Positions 59,235 through 64,000 of a stretch of DNA of 64,000 nt are shown here, piece after piece. Every line of letters begins with the position of its first letter. Position 1 is the first letter of the stretch. Both the position numbers and the translations under genes were made by a program. Below the pieces are notes generated by a model, which worked only from the letters and a program-made list of their open reading frames with translations, searched no databases and was not told the origin of the DNA. Source of the DNA: Vulcanimicrobiota bacterium (GTDB lineage Bacteria > Vulcanimicrobiota > Xenobia > Xenobiales > JADMJV01); the NCBI GenBank assembly GCA_017307785.1, contig JAFKGI010000041.1, positions 1 through 64,000 of the forward strand, in the 5' to 3' direction.

Positions 59235-59881
59235 CGGTCTTCCAAATATCGGCGTAGCACCGGGATCCAGATCGCGTAGCCTGTAGGCTTCATATGCAGC
59301 CGGTCTTCCCGGTAAAAACTCTCCCGAGGGCGCCCCTTTTCGTCGAGCAGCAGCTGGCTGACGTCGACGTAGTCTAAATTCGGCTGGTCTTCACACAACT
59401 GGCGCAACCGTGCGTTGGCCTCCGCGTACTGGCCCTCGAACTGCGTGCGCGAAGGCGGCATAGCCATCGAAAGGTAGGCCACCCGCACGTTGGGCAGCTG
59501 TCGGCGTAGATGGACCATCAGTTTCTCGAAATCTTCCAGCACCTGGTCGGGACTGTGGCCCTCGGCGATGTCGTTGGTGCCGACGTAAAATACCACCCGC
59601 TGCGGCCGATAAGGGAAGCAGATTCGCTCCAGGTAATGGTCGACTTCCGGGATGGTGCTGCCGCCGAATCCACGATTGAGAGCGTGGAAACGTGCAAACT
59701 CTCGCTCCAAATCGTGGCCCCAGAGAGTAAAAGTGGAACTTCCCAAGAATAAAGTTCCGCCTGTTTCGGGGGCTTTCAGTTTGTCGGCCGCCTCGTAAGC
59801 GGCAATGCTGGATTCATACCGGTCCACCGGACCGGCAAGCAGGGGGAGGGCTAGCAAGAGCCAGATGAGCCAGGTTCGCAT
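59228..59881 (-). CDS. Exported SGNH/GDSL hydrolase
   Basis: 217 residues with a signal peptide (TWLIWLLLALPLLAG). SGNH blocks are LFLGSSTFTLWG (Ser), NRGFGGST (Gly), YVGTNDIAEG (Asn) and DRLHMKPTGY (Asp-His). It is an esterase or lipase of glycans or lipids. Its 3' end overlaps the convergent gene by seven bases. Confidence 0.9.
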   Translation of the reverse strand: MRTWLIWLLLALPLLAGPVDRYESSIAAYEAADKLKAPETGGTLFLGSSTFTLWGHDLEREFARFHALNRGFGGSTIPEVDHYLERICFPYRPQRVVFYVGTNDIAEGHSPDQVLEDFEKLMVHLRRQLPNVRVAYLSMAMPPSRTQFEGQYAEANARLRQLCEDQPNLDYVDVSQLLLDEKGRPRESFYREDRLHMKPTGYAIWIPVLRRYLEDRQ

Positions 59882-59976
59882 AGGACGTTTATGCCCCGTC
59901 TATCCGCGAGAAAACGTGGGTTAATTGACTCTTTCTTTACGATCGTCCGCCAGGATGTCGAATTACGCCGGAGAAA

Positions 59977-61278
59977 ATGCGGCACTTCGTTATGCTTAAG
60001 CCCATTTGGATAGGTGTGCTGACTCTGGTCTTGACCTGGTCATGCCCGGCTCAGGTCACGCCTCAGGAACAGCTTCCTTTGACGCTGGAGCAAGCAGTCA
60101 CGGAAGCTTTGAACAGCAACCTGGAACTGTTGGCCAAGCGCTATGATCTGAACATCGCGGAGGCGCGCAAATTGACCGCCTCCATGCACCCCAACCCCAA
60201 CTTGAGTCTGGGAGCCGACCACCTGGACTTCCTGGGAACCGGCTACGACCAGATCAACACGGCTGGCCCCAGCGAGTACTCAGGACGATTTGATTTCACC
60301 TTCGAGGGGGGCGGCAAGCGCGCCCGCCGCATGGAAGTGGCCGAACTGGCCCGTCAGGTCACCGAGTTCCAGCTCTTGGACGCGGCCCGCCAGTTGATTT
60401 TGGACGTGGACAACGCCTACGTGGAGGTGTTGCTGGCCCGCGGCAACCTGGCCGTGGCCCAACAGAACCGCAGCGCCTTCTCGCGCATCACGCGCATCAG
60501 CCGCGAGCGAGTGCGAGCCGGTGACCTGGCTCGCGTGGAGCTGATGCGCACCCAGCTGGCCGAACTCCAGTATGACAACAGCGTGATCCTCTCGGAGGCC
60601 CGCCTGCGCACTTCCAAGCAAAAATTGCTTCTGCTGATGGGCCGGGGCAAGAACGTGAGCGAGGACATCGAGCTGGAAGGCAGTCTGCCCCGCCCGTCCG
60701 TCAACCTGGCCACCCCGGAGCTGGAAAAGATCGCCTTGACGCAGCGCCCCGACTATCTGGCTTTGATTCGCGACCAGGAACGGGGCGAGGCCAGCGTGCG
60801 CCTCGAAGAAGCCAACGGCAAGCCCAACTACGTGGGTGGTTTCGAATACCGCCGTCAGCAAGGTTTCGCCGGTAAGGGCAACAGCCTGGGCTTCTTCTTC
60901 AGCATGCCCCTACCCATCTTCGACACCAATGAAGGCGAAGTGCAGCGCGCCCGCCACGAGTATGACCAGGTAATCGCCCGGGCCAAGGCGCTGGAAGCCC
61001 AGATCAAGCAAGAGCTGGCCTCGGCCAGCCAGCAGCTGCAGGCGGCCGAACGCACCGTACGTCAGATCGAGAGTCACATGTTGACGCAGGCCCGCCAGGT
61101 GCTGGACACCATGGAATATTCCTATCGGGGGGGGCACGCCACGCTGGTCGAATTACTCGATGCGCAACGTTCTTACAACGACATTATGACGAGTTACAAC
61201 GAGGCTCTGGCCGAATACGCGCGCAGCCGGTTCCTGCTCTATTCGATCACGGGCCAAGGAGGTTCTTATGAAAAGTAA
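59977..61278 (+). CDS. TolC/CzcC-family outer-membrane channel
   Basis: 433 residues with a signal peptide (VLTLVLTWSCPAQ). The outer-membrane efflux protein repeats are seen: LTLEQAVTEALNSNLELLAK, MHPNPNLSLGADHL, then a second half GEVQRARHEYDQVIARAKAL and YRGGHATLVELLDAQRSYND. It forms the trimeric channel of an RND efflux system with the next two genes. It overlaps the adaptor gene by 11 bases. Confidence 0.93.
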   Translation: MRHFVMLKPIWIGVLTLVLTWSCPAQVTPQEQLPLTLEQAVTEALNSNLELLAKRYDLNIAEARKLTASMHPNPNLSLGADHLDFLGTGYDQINTAGPSEYSGRFDFTFEGGGKRARRMEVAELARQVTEFQLLDAARQLILDVDNAYVEVLLARGNLAVAQQNRSAFSRITRISRERVRAGDLARVELMRTQLAELQYDNSVILSEARLRTSKQKLLLLMGRGKNVSEDIELEGSLPRPSVNLATPELEKIALTQRPDYLALIRDQERGEASVRLEEANGKPNYVGGFEYRRQQGFAGKGNSLGFFFSMPLPIFDTNEGEVQRARHEYDQVIARAKALEAQIKQELASASQQLQAAERTVRQIESHMLTQARQVLDTMEYSYRGGHATLVELLDAQRSYNDIMTSYNEALAEYARSRFLLYSITGQGGSYEK

Positions 61279-62590
61279 AGCCCACTGGATTCTCGCCGGT
61301 CTGGCCTCACTCTCGCTCATGGGCTGCAATCAGTCGGCACAGTCGGAGCCGACCCGCAGCGGAACCCCGGGCCTGACTGCCTCGGCCATCCCTGAGGATA
61401 CGGGGACTCCTCTGGCGTCTGCCTCGCCCACGCCGCATATCGAGCCCCCCACCATTCCCTCGGCCGGCAAAATCTCGATTCCCATCGGATCACCCAAGCT
61501 GCAGTATATTCGAGTGGAGCCGGTGCGCTCGGCCTCCATGCCGGGAGCCGAGGTGACTGTTCCCGGGGATGTGGAAGCCAACCCCAACCTGATTTCCCAC
61601 ATCCATCTGCCGGTCAGCGGACGCATCCGGCAGGTGATGGTGCGCGAGGGTGACTCGGTGCAGACCGGTCAGTCACTGGTCACGGTGGTGAGCCCTGACG
61701 CGACCGAAGCGCAGGCCGCTCTTCGCGAAGCCGACGCCAGTCTGCGTCAGCAGCAGGCCACCGCTATCGAAGCCCGGGTAGGCGTGGCCAAGGCCCGCAC
61801 CAGCTTGCGCAAGGCTCAACTGGACTGTCAGCGCGTGCGCGACCTCTACAAGCATGACGCCATCGCCAAGAAAGAAGTGCTGGCGGCCGAGACCGACTTG
61901 ATCCAGGCCCGCTCTGACCTGGAAAACTCGCTGGCCCTGGTTTCTCAAGCCCAGGCCGGCATCGACAGCGCCGTGGCCGCTCGCGAGCAGACCGTGAACA
62001 AACTGCGCATCCTGGATGTCGGGCCCAACGACCCGGACCCTGAAATCGTGGTGCACTCTCCGCTGACCGGCAAAATTCTCGAGATGAGCGTGGTAGCCGG
62101 CGAGTATCACTCGGACCTGGGGGCTTCGGTGATGACGGTGGCCGACTTGAGTTCGGTCTGGGTCATTTCCAACGTGCCCGAGTCGGAAATCCGCTGGATC
62201 GGCCTGGGTGACCCGGTGCACATCACGCTGGACGCCTATCCCGGTCAACAGTTTGACGGCAAGGTGGCACGCGTGGCCGACGTGCTCGACCCGAAAACGC
62301 GCACTGTGAAAGTGATGACGACTCTGCCCAATCCGTTCGGTAAGTTCCGGCCGGAGATGTTCGGTCGCGTCCACCACATTCACGACGAGCACAAGCTGGC
62401 CGTGATTCCCGCGCCGGCCGTGCTGCAGACCGGCGACGGCAAAAAAGTCGTCTACGTACAGACTCAGCCGGGGACGTTCGTGCCCCGCACTGTCGACATC
62501 GGTCAGCGCCAGGGGGCCAATGTGGCCGTCTTGCGCGGTATCAGCCCGGGAGAGCGAGTGGTGGTCGATGGAGCCATGCTGCTGAGATGA
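61268..62590 (+). CDS. RND efflux periplasmic adaptor lipoprotein
   Basis: 440 residues with a lipoprotein signal (GLASLSLMGCNQS with lipobox Cys). The lipoyl-like half motifs are VSGRIRQVMVREGDSVQTG and SPLTGKILEMSVVAGEYHS, with a coiled-coil hairpin between them (RSDLENSLALVSQAQAGIDS). The beta-barrel domain has VNVP-type ESEIRWIGLGDPVHITLDAY. It bridges the channel and the RND pump. The type is heavy-metal or multidrug. Confidence 0.93.
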   Translation: MKSKAHWILAGLASLSLMGCNQSAQSEPTRSGTPGLTASAIPEDTGTPLASASPTPHIEPPTIPSAGKISIPIGSPKLQYIRVEPVRSASMPGAEVTVPGDVEANPNLISHIHLPVSGRIRQVMVREGDSVQTGQSLVTVVSPDATEAQAALREADASLRQQQATAIEARVGVAKARTSLRKAQLDCQRVRDLYKHDAIAKKEVLAAETDLIQARSDLENSLALVSQAQAGIDSAVAAREQTVNKLRILDVGPNDPDPEIVVHSPLTGKILEMSVVAGEYHSDLGASVMTVADLSSVWVISNVPESEIRWIGLGDPVHITLDAYPGQQFDGKVARVADVLDPKTRTVKVMTTLPNPFGKFRPEMFGRVHHIHDEHKLAVIPAPAVLQTGDGKKVVYVQTQPGTFVPRTVDIGQRQGANVAVLRGISPGERVVVDGAMLLR

Positions 62591-62591
62591 T

Positions 62592-64000
62592 ATGCTGGTA
62601 AACTTTGCTTTTCGCAACAAACTGCTGATTTTGATCCTGACGCTGGTGCTCATTGGCGCCGGCGTAGCCGCCTTCAATTCGCTGCAGATCGTGGCCTATC
62701 CGGATATTTCCGATCCCTCGGTAGTGGTGATTTCCACTTTCCCTGGTCAAGCGGCCGAAGAGATGGAGCAGCAGGTGACCATCCCCGTGGAGCGCGCCCT
62801 CAACAGTGTGCCCCGCGTCATTTCCCGCCGTTCGCGCACGATTTTTGGCCTTTCGGTGGTGGAACTCACCTTTGAAGACGGCACCGACGACTTCTTCGCC
62901 CGCCAACTGGTGCTGGAGAAGCTGCGCGACGCTGAGATCCCGCCGGAAGTCGTCCCGGCGCTGGGGCCACTGGTTTCCGGTATTTCCGAGTTCTATCGCT
63001 ACACCCTGAAGGGTGAGGGCAAGTCCATTCTGGAGCTGCGTGAGCTCCAGGACTGGGTGGTGGCCCCACGCCTGATGTCCGAACCGGGCATGGCCGATGT
63101 CAGCGTTTTTGGTGGCCTGGTCAAGCAGATGCAGGTAGAAATCGACCCGCTGGCCCTGGAGGCCCGCGGCCTGACCATCGCTCAGGTGGCCAAAGACATC
63201 GCCGACAATAACCGCAACGCCGGTGGCGCCATGCTGGACAACAAGCAGCAGTCCCTGGCCGTGCGCGGCATGGGCTTGATTCAGAACGCCCACGATCTGG
63301 AATCGATCGTGCTGGCGGCCGCCAACGGCGTGCCGGTCTACGTGCGCGACGTAGCCAAGGTCCGCATCGGTGCGGCTCCGCCCACCGGTATTTACAGTTA
63401 CACCGACCGCAAGGGCGACCATGAAGACCAGGTCGAGGGCATCTGCCTGATGCGCCGCTGGGAGAACCCTTCGACGGTTCTGGCCAACATCAAAGAGGCG
63501 ATTGAAGACCTCAACACCAGTCGCCTGCCCAAGGGCGTGCGCCTGGAGCCGGTTTACGACCGCTCTTCGCTGGTCACTAACACCCTCTCCACTGTCTCCC
63601 ACACCCTGCTGGAAGGCTTCGTGGTCGTCTCGGCCGTGCTGCTGGTCATGCTTGGCGATTTGCGGGCGGCCCTGCTGACGGCCATCACCATCCCGCTCTC
63701 GTTGCTCTTTGCCTTCTGCTGCATGAAGATATTGGGCGTGCCCGCCAACCTGTTGTCCTTGGGCGCTTTCGATTTCGGCATCATCGTGGATGGCACGGTG
63801 GTGATGATCGAGCGCATCGTCTATCGAGTCGACCTGGCGCGCAAACAGAACTCGGAGGGCGGCGCGCCTGGAGCGGTGCGTCTGGCGGCCACCGAAGTGG
63901 CTCATCCGATTTTCGTCTCGCTGCTGATCATCACGGCCGCCTACGTTCCCCTTTTCACCCTGGAAAGGGTGGAGCGGCGTATCTTTACCCCGATGGCTTC
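62592..64000 (+). CDS. RND efflux transporter (CusA/CzcA-like), truncated by window edge
   Basis: Starts at ATG 62592, one base after the adaptor stop, and is open to the right edge. MLVNFAFRNKLLILILTLVL is the first transmembrane helix. AYPDISDPSVVVISTFPGQA, VERALNSVPRV, GEGKSILELRELQDWVV and FDFGIIVDGTVVMIERIVYR (near transmembrane helix 4) are the HME-type landmarks. The C-terminal half lies outside the window. It would export metal ions or small molecules using proton flow. Confidence 0.93.
   Translation, partial: MLVNFAFRNKLLILILTLVLIGAGVAAFNSLQIVAYPDISDPSVVVISTFPGQAAEEMEQQVTIPVERALNSVPRVISRRSRTIFGLSVVELTFEDGTDDFFARQLVLEKLRDAEIPPEVVPALGPLVSGISEFYRYTLKGEGKSILELRELQDWVVAPRLMSEPGMADVSVFGGLVKQMQVEIDPLALEARGLTIAQVAKDIADNNRNAGGAMLDNKQQSLAVRGMGLIQNAHDLESIVLAAANGVPVYVRDVAKVRIGAAPPTGIYSYTDRKGDHEDQVEGICLMRRWENPSTVLANIKEAIEDLNTSRLPKGVRLEPVYDRSSLVTNTLSTVSHTLLEGFVVVSAVLLVMLGDLRAALLTAITIPLSLLFAFCCMKILGVPANLLSLGAFDFGIIVDGTVVMIERIVYRVDLARKQNSEGGAPGAVRLAATEVAHPIFVSLLIITAAYVPLFTLERVERRIFTPMA

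Overview
The window is high-GC DNA from a diderm bacterium. Outer-membrane evidence is a TolC-type channel, an RND adaptor lipoprotein and an RND pump (59977-64000). I cannot place it in a phylum by eye. Gene density is high, starts at GTG and TTG are common, and many genes are coupled by four-base NTGA overlaps. An envelope-minded lifestyle is suggested by many exported proteins, peptidoglycan enzymes and Spy/CpxP-like proteins. A selenocysteine tRNA shows that the organism probably makes selenoproteins.

Region 1 (1 to about 6880) looks like an accessory or mobile segment. It holds a NYN-type RNase, two paralogous ribbon-helix-helix-like small proteins, a SWIM zinc-finger protein, a small serine recombinase, an orphan integrase-arm-like protein, two ImmA/IrrE-like proteins that have lost HExxH, and several unrecognised genes. 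Each small repressor-like gene is divergent from a cargo gene whose sigma70-type promoter is overlaid by paired repeats 23-25 bp apart. The segment ends at the 3' end of a tRNA-Sec gene, a plausible integration site; the other end lies outside the window.

Region 2 (7000-14170) is chromosomal: a peptidoglycan-binding/lytic-transglycosylase-like protein, an ECF sigma factor, SerA, tRNA-Ser(GCU), an FAD oxidoreductase, a striking 60-bp tandem repeat made of hairpins, and an ATP-grasp ligase.

Region 3 (14385-31375) is a three-gene polyunsaturated fatty acid (PUFA) synthase operon: pfaD (enoyl reductase), pfaA (KS-AT-seven ACPs-KR-DH) and a KS-CLF-AT-DH-DH protein that fuses PfaB and PfaC functions. 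A coupled SGNH hydrolase that appears to start at CTG follows. No phosphopantetheinyl transferase is present in the window.

Region 4 (31500-39922) has a subtilase, an acidic Pro/Ala-rich protein and a glycan-type cluster (GT2, GT2, GT4, NAD-epimerase) that encloses a PqqD / HprK-like kinase / nucleotidyltransferase module. Region 5 (39975-48606) has a two-component system flanked by two LTxxQ-type exported proteins, an M14 peptidase, an NlpC/P60-like enzyme, MnmA and a MarR regulator. Region 6 (48775-64000) has ftsZ, a MoxR-DUF58-transglutaminase operon, a tandem PilZ protein, an exported glutamate-racemase homologue, an esterase-like protein and an RND heavy-metal-type efflux operon cut by the right edge.
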